From positions 1 through 22,857 of the forward strand of contig DAOWMW010000001.1 of the NCBI GenBank assembly GCA_030642865.1: 22,857 nucleotides of DNA, in the 5' to 3' direction. Origin of the DNA: Desulfobacteraceae bacterium (GTDB lineage: Bacteria; Desulfobacterota; Desulfobacteria; Desulfobacterales; BuS5). The notes below the pieces were generated by a model. It saw nothing but the letters and a program-made list of their open reading frames with translations, had not been told where the DNA came from and ran no database searches. Each line of letters opens with the position of its first letter. The stretch's first letter is position 1. Both the position numbers and the translations under genes were made by a program. Shown here in pieces: positions 15,166 through 21,545 of the stretch.

Positions 15166-15729
15166 TCAGACAATCATCTGTGTCACTGTTATTTTAATTT
15201 TATGAGAAAAACCGGCGGCTTCTCTGATTTCTTTTTCCAATACCGCCATATCCATATAAAAGTGTGTTCTGTCAAGCCTGCAGTCTTCGTCTGTATTAAT
15301 GCTTTCGGTGAAAAGATCACATCCGGGGCCTTTGACCAGATTTCCATCGGGTCTGGTTAGCATGTGTGGCAAACCATGCAAGCGGCAAATCATGGGCCGG
15401 TACCGGTATAATGAACATAAACCATTTATATTTACAGGGCACATGGCTCCCTGGGTGCCTTTTGGAATATTTCGGGCTCTTTGTTGAATACTCTTTTTTT
15501 TATCTTTGGACAGCATGAGAAGCCCTTTTTGCAAATAAAGATATTCCAGAAGTGTGTAATGGTAAAAAAGAGTTTCGCAACAATTATCAGCACACCCTGT
15601 GCAGGTGAACCGATAAAATCCCGCTACTTTGTTATACATTCTGTCCATGGAGACAAAAAATTTATCAAGTTTTTCCAGAAAAAAATCGTAATCACTATAT
15701 TTTATTTTATTTAAAATTTCATTAGGCAT
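15166..15729 (-). CDS. YkgJ-type cysteine cluster protein (second of two)
   Basis: The 187-residue protein has C43-x2-C46-x3-C50-C51 (TCTGCADNCC), then C97, C105, C115 and C137 in the contexts MCPVN, GLCSLY, RPMICRLHG and GPGCDLF. This is the classic arrangement of the YkgJ/CxxCxxCC family, thought to bind zinc or an iron-sulfur centre. No enzymatic role is established. It starts four bases after the dgt stop, so the two are almost certainly cotranscribed, but no strong Shine-Dalgarno is present; coupling to dgt termination is likely. It shares only the cysteine pattern with the protein encoded at 14029-14817 and is not a recent duplicate. Confidence 0.85.
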   Translation of the reverse strand: MPNEILNKIKYSDYDFFLEKLDKFFVSMDRMYNKVAGFYRFTCTGCADNCCETLFYHYTLLEYLYLQKGLLMLSKDKKKSIQQRARNIPKGTQGAMCPVNINGLCSLYRYRPMICRLHGLPHMLTRPDGNLVKGPGCDLFTESINTDEDCRLDRTHFYMDMAVLEKEIREAAGFSHKIKITVTQMIV

Positions 15730-15733
15730 CTTT

Positions 15734-16789
15734 TTAAACCGATGGGGAAGGAAAAAATATTTTTGCGTATAAATTTAAGGCAAACCTGTCTGTCATGCTT
15801 GCGATGAAGTCACAAACAATCCTTTCCTTTGGTACTGTGTCAGGATTTGCAGAGAGTATATCCATGGCTTGAAGGTATTCATTGAGTTTTTCCTCGTTAT
15901 TAAGGAAAAAGGTATAAAGTTCACACAAAATTCTTTTTGCCTTGACAAACTCATTATGGACCTGGGGAGCACGATATACATTTTCATACAAAAAGTGTCT
16001 TAGTTCAGCCATTGCCGAGCGGACAGTGTTGCTCATTTTCAGTTGGAGGTAAAGATCTTCAATACTGCTCGATTCAATAATATCTGAAATCATTACGGCG
16101 GTCCGCAAGGAATGAGTTTTGCCCAGCACTTTAGTGCATGAATCCGGAATTTGTTTTTCATTTATAACACCACTTTTTATGGCATCTTCAAGATCATGAT
16201 TTAAATAAGCCATGATATCAGCAATACGGACAATTCGCCCCTCCGCTGTAAAAGCCATTTGAGCGGGATCATCGGAAATTACCTTGCTATATCCTTTGGA
16301 ATGTTTTAATATACCATCCCTTACTTCAAGGGTAAGATTCAGCCCCTGGCCGTTATTTTCAAGAAGATCAACCACCCTGAGACTCTGCTCACTGTGGGAA
16401 AAACTTTGGGAATATATTTCTCTGAGGGCTGTTTCGCCACCATGGCCAAAGGGGGGGTGCCCCAGATCATGGGCCAGGGCAATTGCTTCTGCAAGGTCTT
16501 CGTTTAAAAACATTGCCCGTGTTATTGATCTTGCGATCTGCGCAACCTCCAGGGTATGTGTAAGACGGGTTCTGTATTCATCACCTTTTGGGGATAAAAA
16601 TACCTGGGTTTTATGTTTCATTCTGCGAAAAGCATTGGAAAAAACAATTCGTTCCCTGTCCACCTGAAAAGCTGTACGTATGGGGCAGGGTTTTTCATCT
16701 TTTAGCCGGCCCCTGGTTTCTGAACTAAAGCATCCTGCGGGGGACATAAAATTTTTTTCTCGTTCTTCAAAGGTTTTTCGTATAGACAT
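15734..16789 (-). CDS. dgt: dGTP triphosphohydrolase-like HD-domain protein
   Basis: The 351-residue protein matches the shorter class of Dgt proteins that hydrolyse dNTPs to deoxynucleosides and triphosphate. The N-terminal PCPIRTAFQVDRERIVFSNAFRRM-like block (about 35-57) is diagnostic. HD-domain metal ligands are H78 (RLTHTLEV), H107-D108 (AHDLGHPPFGH) and D191 (RIADIMAY). It is the first gene of a unit with two cysteine-cluster proteins and lies 43 bp from a divergently transcribed argA-like gene. Substrate preference, and whether dGTP activates it, cannot be read here. The region right before the ATG has no clear Shine-Dalgarno. Confidence 0.94.
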   Translation of the reverse strand: MSIRKTFEEREKNFMSPAGCFSSETRGRLKDEKPCPIRTAFQVDRERIVFSNAFRRMKHKTQVFLSPKGDEYRTRLTHTLEVAQIARSITRAMFLNEDLAEAIALAHDLGHPPFGHGGETALREIYSQSFSHSEQSLRVVDLLENNGQGLNLTLEVRDGILKHSKGYSKVISDDPAQMAFTAEGRIVRIADIMAYLNHDLEDAIKSGVINEKQIPDSCTKVLGKTHSLRTAVMISDIIESSSIEDLYLQLKMSNTVRSAMAELRHFLYENVYRAPQVHNEFVKAKRILCELYTFFLNNEEKLNEYLQAMDILSANPDTVPKERIVCDFIASMTDRFALNLYAKIFFPSPSV

Positions 16790-16792
16790 AAC

Positions 16793-16821
16793 TTGACTAT
16801 ATATATTAATTTTACTAAATT
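16793..16821 (+). promoter_or_regulatory. Candidate promoter of the argA-like gene
   Basis: TTGACT (16793-16798) and TAAATT (16816-16821) are 17 bases apart. The ATG at 16833 is only 11 bases after the -10, and no purine-rich ribosome site precedes it, so the mRNA would have an extremely short leader. The whole divergent gap with dgt is 43 bp. Confidence 0.5.
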
Positions 16822-16832
16822 AACAAACTAAT

Positions 16833-17288
16833 ATGATTAGAAAAGCACACATCACCGACATAAAGGCCATTCACCAGCTCCTTCAAATCTATGGTGACAC
16901 GGGAGAACTTCTTCCCCGCCCCATAAGTCAACTCTATGATCATGTAAGGGATTTTTTTGTTTTCACTGATGGATCAGGAAGGGTCACTGGCTGCTGTGCA
17001 CTCCAGTTTTGCTGGGAGGATCTTGCAGAAATAAGATCCCTGGCTGTTATGCCTGAAAATATCCGTAACGGAATTGGTTCAAAACTCATCAGGGAAGCTC
17101 TGGCTGAAGCAAAGCTCTTTACCATAAAAAGAATTTTTACACTCACCTATAAACCTGAATTTTTTAAGAAGTTCGGCTTTAATCTAATAGACCGGTCAGA
17201 ACTTCCTTTAAAAATATGGGCAGACTGCATTTTATGTGTAAAATTTCCAGATTGTGATGAAACAGCCATGATGAAAAAAATAGGCTGA
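16833..17288 (+). CDS. argA: Short GNAT N-acetyltransferase, ArgA-like N-acetylglutamate synthase
   Basis: The 151-residue protein is a single GNAT domain: acetyl-CoA-binding motif A around residues 66-90 (EIRSLAVMPENIRNGIG), then FTLTYKPEFFKKFGF (102-116) and a conserved tail LPLKIWADCILCVKFPDCDETAM (124-146). This tail, with LLPRPISQLYDHVRDFFV near the N-terminus, is the pattern of the short N-acetylglutamate synthases lacking the kinase-like domain of classical ArgA. These make N-acetylglutamate from glutamate and acetyl-CoA, the first arginine biosynthesis step. Feedback inhibition, if any, must work without the usual arginine-binding domain. Three cysteines in the tail (DCILCVKFPDC) may bind metal, which is only a guess. 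No other arg gene is near. Confidence 0.8.
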   Translation: MIRKAHITDIKAIHQLLQIYGDTGELLPRPISQLYDHVRDFFVFTDGSGRVTGCCALQFCWEDLAEIRSLAVMPENIRNGIGSKLIREALAEAKLFTIKRIFTLTYKPEFFKKFGFNLIDRSELPLKIWADCILCVKFPDCDETAMMKKIG

Positions 17289-17343
17289 TTAGAGCACTAC
17301 ATATTATCTTAAGGTCTATATATAAAATATCAAAAAGGTAGCA

Positions 17344-17637
17344 ATGAAGGAACCCATTAAAAAAGACGCATGGGTCTATATTATCATACAAAATCCGGAT
17401 GCGGATGAACATATATTAGGGTTGCAGGAAAAAGAAAATGATACTCTTTTTATCCCTGCTTTTTTGAAAAAAGAAGATGCCGAAGATTGTTTTCTTAATA
17501 TCCCCCGGCCACCTGGGATAAAGCATCAGATACAGGCAATAATTTTTGAGGAATTAACTGATCATGCTGTTAAAAACAATTATGAAATATTTTTTTTGGA
17601 TAATGCCGGAAAACTTCTTGAAAAAATAAAACCATGA
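17344..17637 (+). CDS. Small hypothetical protein, 97 residues
   Basis: I do not recognise a named domain. The protein is soluble, mixed alpha/beta and acidic, with blocks WVYIIIQNPDADEHILGLQ and LFIPAFLKKEDAEDCFLNI. The N-terminal half suggests a small fold that handles a numeric or sensor value, as in SseB-like proteins, but that is weak. AAGG lies close before the ATG, and the gene starts 55 bases after the argA-like gene on the same strand, so cotranscription is plausible. The even codon pattern and hydrophobic periodicity support a real gene. Confidence 0.7.
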   Translation: MKEPIKKDAWVYIIIQNPDADEHILGLQEKENDTLFIPAFLKKEDAEDCFLNIPRPPGIKHQIQAIIFEELTDHAVKNNYEIFFLDNAGKLLEKIKP

Positions 17638-17683
17638 ATGTTGTAAGGGCGAATTCCATATCCGCCCTGTCCATTTCCATATC

Positions 17684-17712
17684 CGCAGGGCAGAAATAAA
17701 TTCTGCCCTGCG
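17684..17712. repeat. Perfect GC-rich hairpin downstream of the 97-residue gene
   Basis: Two 12-base arms, CGCAGGGCAGAA and TTCTGCCCTGCG, flank the loop ATAAA. A weaker stem GGGCG/CGCCC lies just upstream. It starts 47 bases after the stop codon. Confidence 0.75.
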
Positions 17713-17744
17713 TTGATCACCTGCAAAATTTGCAGATAAATTTT

Positions 17745-17793
17745 CATTATAATTTCTTGTTTTTATGACGGGGTTTCAGGAGTGAGGTACTAA
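17745..17793 (-). repeat. Family D dispersed repeat, copy 2
   Basis: Read on the minus strand it begins TTAGTACCTCACTCCTGAAA and ends AAATTATAATG, matching the copy at 15091-15141 with only scattered differences. Both copies have the same orientation and are intergenic. Confidence 0.75.
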
Positions 17794-17987
17794 AAAAAAA
17801 GGGGAGGGTATGTGGGGAGTCTATTCCCTGGTTTTATTTTTGCTGAGAAGGTATAGTCGGCCAAAGGCTTTGACCGATAACCCCATGAAATATAATGCCT
17901 GATCAAAAAAAAGTTCTGGTTTAGTTCGGATAGCATTTATGAGAAAAATCTATTAAAAATAAAGCTTAATCTTAATCCATTAATTGC

Positions 17988-18075
17988 TGGTGCCTGAGGC
18001 GGGAATCGAACCCGCACAGCCATAAAGACCGAGGGATTTTAAGTCCCTTGCGTCTACCAATTCCGCCACCCAGGC
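17988..18075 (-). tRNA. tRNA-Leu (anticodon TAA)
   Basis: On the minus strand the 88-base sequence begins GCCTGGGTGGCGGAATTGGT and ends in an encoded CCA. The acceptor GCCTGGG pairs with CTCAGGC, and the T-arm has GGTTCGATTCC. The anticodon stem AGGGA/TCCCT encloses the loop CTTAAAA, giving anticodon TAA. A long variable arm (class II) containing CTCGGTCTTTATGGCTG fits tRNA-Leu. Confidence 0.97.
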
Positions 18076-18098
18076 GAAAAAGCCATATCTGTGTATGA

Positions 18099-18127
18099 TA
18101 TTTATCTATTTACTGAAATAATGTCAA
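18099..18127 (-). promoter_or_regulatory. Sigma-70-type promoter of tRNA-Leu
   Basis: On the minus strand a consensus -35 TTGACA (18122-18127) is followed after 17 bases by TAAATA (18099-18104). The predicted start falls about 15-20 bases before the tRNA, so the tRNA probably has its own promoter and does not depend on the upstream PHP operon. Confidence 0.65.
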
Positions 18128-18149
18128 GAAAAGTATTGTTTTTTCATTA

Positions 18150-18167
18150 TAACTATTCAGCTATAGA
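18150..18167 (-). repeat. Family C short repeat, inverted copy
   Basis: On the minus strand this reads TCTATAGCTGAATAGTTA, sharing the AGCTGAATAGTTA core with the copies at 7781 and 12888. The TAG stop of the PHP gene (18161-18163) lies within it. Confidence 0.6.
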
Positions 18168-18691
18168 CCATTTCCATTGCAGCGTGCATATAATTTTTCC
18201 ATTTCAATGCAATTATAATGGAGTCCTATTTCACTGATTGAATGGGCATCGCTGTTTTCAAGCATTAAAAGGTTATATTTTGCAGCTATATTTTTCACTT
18301 TTGTTTCATTAAGCTGCCATGCGCCATTTTTAATTTCAATTCCGTGTATATTTTCCCCTTCTTTTTCAATAAATTCTTCAAAACTTTTTCCGAAAAGAGG
18401 ATGAGCACAAAATTTAAAAACCAGATCATCTGTGAGGTATAATTCAACCACATGCTGTCTTTGTATCCTGGTTTCCTGGCCTGGAATAATTATGACTTCA
18501 CCCGGGAAATAACGATCCACAGCCTCCTTTACCCTGAATCCGTAATCAGGGTTGTCATGATCAGTAACAGCAATTCCATGTAATCCGCGGCTCTTGATAT
18601 GATCAATTATATATCTCACAGTACTTTCACTTGGGCCGGCATCGCCTGTGGATTCATAACAATGTGTATGCAGATCAATTTTTTTTTCCAA
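18161..18691 (-). CDS. PHP-domain metal-dependent phosphoesterase
   Basis: The 176-residue single-domain protein has the PHP metal-site motifs in order: DLHTH (D6, H8, H10), TDHD (D44, H45, D46), GQE (E73), CAHP (H97) and NSDAHS (D148, H150). Stand-alone PHP proteins hydrolyse phosphate esters or nucleotides such as nucleoside 3',5'-bisphosphates; the substrate here is unknown. The start is a TTG at 18689-18691 with GGGAG about ten bases upstream. The gene lies 35 bases after the dehydratase-like subunit gene, so it is probably the last gene of that operon, although the pairing is not one I know as a fixed partnership. At 176 residues it is shorter than the RNase AM/TrpH group of about 280. 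Confidence 0.85.
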   Translation of the reverse strand: MEKKIDLHTHCYESTGDAGPSESTVRYIIDHIKSRGLHGIAVTDHDNPDYGFRVKEAVDRYFPGEVIIIPGQETRIQRQHVVELYLTDDLVFKFCAHPLFGKSFEEFIEKEGENIHGIEIKNGAWQLNETKVKNIAAKYNLLMLENSDAHSISEIGLHYNCIEMEKLYARCNGNGL

Positions 18692-18726
18692 CCTGTTTTA
18701 TCTCCCTCTTTCCGTATTTTCCCCGG

Positions 18727-19983
18727 TTATTTTCTTCTTCCATCGATATTTTCAAACAATGCGTCGAGTCTTGTATTTATCTGGGAATCTGATACCATTT
18801 CAGGATCTATCATATCTGCTTCAATTACTACTCCAGGTATTCCATATTTTTTCTCCAGGGCATCAATCACATCAAGATTGGACAGGTTCCACATTCTGCA
18901 GGATTTTGAAGAAAACATCACCATACCATCAATGGAATATTCTTCTATTAATTCGCCGATTTTTCCTATTGCTCCTTTTGGTGCCAGATGTGTTGCTATT
19001 CCATGATTACCGTAAAGCCAGTCCACAGCCGATTCAATGGGCTTTTCAGGATCAATGCTTTCAGGATCGGCAAACATTTCCCATGGATATCTTCCACATA
19101 GGCAAACTGCGCCGCTGGGTGTAAATTTTCGCATAAATTTACCTAAAAATGCCCAGGGAATCCATCCATCCCAATAAATACGATATTTTTCGCCAGCCGG
19201 CGCCATGGCTGGTATCCCGTTTTTATGTCGGTACTCAAGTTCCTTTAAAAGGTTTTCGTAATATGGAATCCCTTTTGGGTCCCCCATCATATAAATAACC
19301 GGAGCCATGCTAACTGCATAATCCCAGAGAGTCCAGGTGGCAGGCCTGGTGGCAAGAAACTCCCAGCATTTATTTCTAATGGCAGCTGTTTGTTTTAAAA
19401 CGCTGAGGATTTCGCTGAGTCTGGCATAATCAAAGGGTTTGCCGCATACATCTTCCAAAGTGGGAATAACGATTTCTTTTACCTGGCGCAATACAAATTT
19501 TTTGATCCTTGGCCTGTCCTTCTCCCTGAAAACAAAAGGTAGTTCCAGGGGAAGAATACGTATTCCCAGTTTTCTGTAAAAGGCTTCTGAATAATGGGCC
19601 TGCTCTGTGCAATATCTTCCGCAGATCATTAAATCAGGCATGGGAAGTTTAGCCTGTTCAGTTATGGGGATATTCTTTAATATTGCCTCCACCATGCCGG
19701 TATGAAGCCGGTGATATGAACATGTGTCCGCTAATTCTCCTATTGATTCTGCTGCTTTAAGCAATTCATCTGCAGCCCCTATTCCACCGCAATAAGAAGC
19801 ATAACCAGCCATGAAGTGGCATTTCATCCCCATGGCATAGGGAAAAATAAAACTAGGTCCCGATGCCCAGCCAACAAGTTCGCCCCTTGCTTTAGCAGTC
19901 CTTAATTCCTCCCAGTGCCTGTCAACAAGGGGTCTGATGGAATTTGTCGCTTCAAGGCGATTGATTTTATATTTTACATCCAT
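18727..19983 (-). CDS. 2-hydroxyacyl-CoA dehydratase / benzoyl-CoA reductase subunit B-like protein
   Basis: The 418-residue protein belongs to the HgdB/BcrB superfamily. Likely iron-sulfur ligands are C88 (DTCSY), C121 or C125 (MICGRYC) and C362 (SSKSCR), spaced as in family members. The region GWASGPSFIFPYAMGM (38-53) resembles the N-terminus of BcrB/BadD. Enzymes of this superfamily use ATP-energised electrons for reductive ring dearomatisation or radical dehydration of 2-hydroxyacyl-CoA. Which applies here is not decidable from sequence alone. Its ATG shares one base with the TAA of the partner gene (TAATG), and GGAGG lies six bases before it, so equal synthesis is expected. No activator ATPase (HgdC, BcrA or BcrD) is in the window. 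Confidence 0.85.
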   Translation of the reverse strand: MDVKYKINRLEATNSIRPLVDRHWEELRTAKARGELVGWASGPSFIFPYAMGMKCHFMAGYASYCGGIGAADELLKAAESIGELADTCSYHRLHTGMVEAILKNIPITEQAKLPMPDLMICGRYCTEQAHYSEAFYRKLGIRILPLELPFVFREKDRPRIKKFVLRQVKEIVIPTLEDVCGKPFDYARLSEILSVLKQTAAIRNKCWEFLATRPATWTLWDYAVSMAPVIYMMGDPKGIPYYENLLKELEYRHKNGIPAMAPAGEKYRIYWDGWIPWAFLGKFMRKFTPSGAVCLCGRYPWEMFADPESIDPEKPIESAVDWLYGNHGIATHLAPKGAIGKIGELIEEYSIDGMVMFSSKSCRMWNLSNLDVIDALEKKYGIPGVVIEADMIDPEMVSDSQINTRLDALFENIDGRRK

Positions 19984-21128
19984 TATACACCTCCAACAAT
20001 TTCTGTAAAGGTCTGGAGCCTGGTTTTTAAAGATTCAAAAGAGATAATCTCATGTTCCACCTCTATAGCCAGTTCAGGAATGTTGTTTTCAGCCAGTACA
20101 CTCTTGAAATCAGGGTAATAGGTGGTATGGGGAGGACAAAATTTTACTATGACGTTTATAATCCCTTTTGCCTTGTTTAATTTCATTTTTTTAATTGCCT
20201 CATCTGCCCAGTGTATATCCCATACACTTTTGGTTGGACATAAAGGAGTCTTTTTAAGATATCTGTTGGCGATTGCTTTAATGGGATTTTTTTCAAAGTC
20301 CGTTATTTTATTCGCAAAATATCTTGAACCCACATAAAGGTCATCATCGGGTATAATCAGCCCCAGCTCTTCCATAATATCAAGGATATCAAAATTGATC
20401 GTCTGGCAAAGACCACCAACAAGAATTATTCTTAATCTGTCAGGTTCGGGCTTAACTTCCTGTTTTTCCATTTTGCTGATCAACTCTTTTAAAAGTTCAT
20501 TATTATCTTCCTTGGGCATTAACATGCTTGACCATACTATTTTCATAACATCTTTAGCTTTTATTATTTCCGGTTTCTCTCTCCTTATTTCATAGATTCT
20601 CCCAAGGAGACTTCTATTTTCATTATATATTCCAATACTTTTTATAATATCATCATCTGTTATTTTTTTCCCGGAAAAGTTTCCCAAAGATTCCTTAAAC
20701 AGGATTAAATCATCTAATAAAAATGATTTAATTGCCTCACCTTCATAAATGGGGGGCAAATATAAAATCTCCATATATGCAGGCTTAACGTTCCTTTCAA
20801 TAATAAGGGGGAATTCCCCTGCCTGAAGGCATTGTCTCACATGGAACACCATTCCATCCATGAACTGAAGCTTCCCCTTAACCGCGTCATCTATAAATGT
20901 CCTGGTAACACCGCAGTTGTAAGGGGGGACATGGGAATGGCCCCAGGTGACCAGCTCATTTCCCCGCCAGATCACCACAGGAAGCATTCCGGCTGCATGT
21001 ACAAGCTCTTCAGGAACATGCATTGGAAAGCACCCGATTATTTTTTTTCCGGTTCGCTCTTTTAGATGGGCCACGTACCTGTATGGATCGGCTGTGATTT
21101 CATCAATTTTTGCCAATACTTTTTTCAT
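19983..21128 (-). CDS. 2-hydroxyacyl-CoA dehydratase / benzoyl-CoA reductase subunit C-like protein
   Basis: With ATG 21126-21128 the protein has 381 residues; a GTG three codons upstream (21137) is possible, but AGGTG sits at the better distance for the ATG. The diagnostic start is IIGCFPMHVPEELVHAAGMLPV (C33), followed by PYNCGVTRTFIDDAV (C72) and, near the C-terminus, VKFCPPHTTYYPD (C331). These three cysteines correspond to the cluster ligands in the HgdA/BcrC-type superfamily. The tail LAIEVEHEIISFESLKTRLQTF is also typical. It forms a heterodimer with the 418-residue partner. Length and motif order resemble class I BcrC as much as classical dehydratase subunits. A monocistronic start is likely since a 417-bp gap precedes it. 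Confidence 0.87.
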   Translation of the reverse strand: MKKVLAKIDEITADPYRYVAHLKERTGKKIIGCFPMHVPEELVHAAGMLPVVIWRGNELVTWGHSHVPPYNCGVTRTFIDDAVKGKLQFMDGMVFHVRQCLQAGEFPLIIERNVKPAYMEILYLPPIYEGEAIKSFLLDDLILFKESLGNFSGKKITDDDIIKSIGIYNENRSLLGRIYEIRREKPEIIKAKDVMKIVWSSMLMPKEDNNELLKELISKMEKQEVKPEPDRLRIILVGGLCQTINFDILDIMEELGLIIPDDDLYVGSRYFANKITDFEKNPIKAIANRYLKKTPLCPTKSVWDIHWADEAIKKMKLNKAKGIINVIVKFCPPHTTYYPDFKSVLAENNIPELAIEVEHEIISFESLKTRLQTFTEIVGGV

Positions 21129-21274
21129 TATTTTCACCTGCTATCAGTTAATTACCCTGTTCTAAAATTGAGTACTTTCGGCGGAAGGAGGAAGGAATAT
21201 TGTAATACTCCGACAGCCGATAATGGGGTGAAATTATTTTGAAATTATTTATGTGACTCTCTATAAAAATTCAG
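21129..21274. other. Upstream region of the dehydratase-like operon
   Basis: This 146-bp part of a 417-bp gap probably carries the operon promoter, but no clear -35/-10 pair was found. A direct repeat, GAAATTATTT twice (21230-21239 and 21241-21250), lies near its end. Confidence 0.4.
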
Positions 21275-21533
21275 CAGTGTCCGGTTAGAATCTTGCCGGA
21301 GGGAAGTTTACTTGTTTTTGCAGCGTATTGAATAAATTTCTTAGAATTTCTTAGTGCAGCGCAGCCGAAAAATTGCGATTGTTTGAGCGAGGCACGAGGG
21401 AGTTTCGCAATTTTGGCGAAGCAAACTTAGAAATTCAAGAAATTTATTCTTTAATAGCGGAAAAAACAATTAAACTTTCCGTATTTTGTTTCTTGCAATG
21501 TTTCTTGCAATTTCCTAACCGGACACCACTGAT
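21275..21533. repeat. Family E palindromic element, 259 bp
   Basis: The ends CAGTGTCCGGTTAG (21275-21288) and CTAACCGGACACCACTG (21515-21531) are inverted repeats. Inside, GAATAAATTTCTTAGAATTT (from 21330) faces its near-complement ending at 21449. The centre (about 21370-21410) has a third palindromic layer, AATTGCG facing CGCAATT. A 10-base direct repeat TTTCTTGCAA occurs at 21489 and 21501. It contains no coding frame, so it resembles a MITE or a decayed insertion-sequence shell. One end is repeated at 13812-13827. Confidence 0.75.
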
Positions 21534-21545
21534 AAAAATTATAGA

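Larger units (their letters stand above)
17638..17987. other. Gene-free region with hairpins and a repeat
   Basis: This 350-bp stretch has no convincing gene. It holds a perfect 12-bp stem, CGCAGGGCAGAA and TTCTGCCCTGCG (17684-17695 and 17701-17712), with a five-base loop. It also holds the small palindrome CTGCAAAATTTGCAG (17721-17735) and the family D repeat (17745-17793). The strong stem has no T-run after it, so I do not call it an intrinsic terminator, though it could stabilise the 3' end of the upstream transcript. I see nothing specific in 17800-17987. Confidence 0.6.

Noticed and set aside
18161..21128. A complete class I benzoyl-CoA reductase operon
   Set aside because: Only B/C-like subunits are present; no A or D subunit, ferredoxin or benzoate-CoA ligase gene is in the window.
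2888..21257. Shared 13-mer TTATTTATGTGAC at 2888-2900 and 21245-21257
   Set aside because: It is AT-rich with only two copies and no matching context; both lie near repeats, but I cannot separate it from chance.
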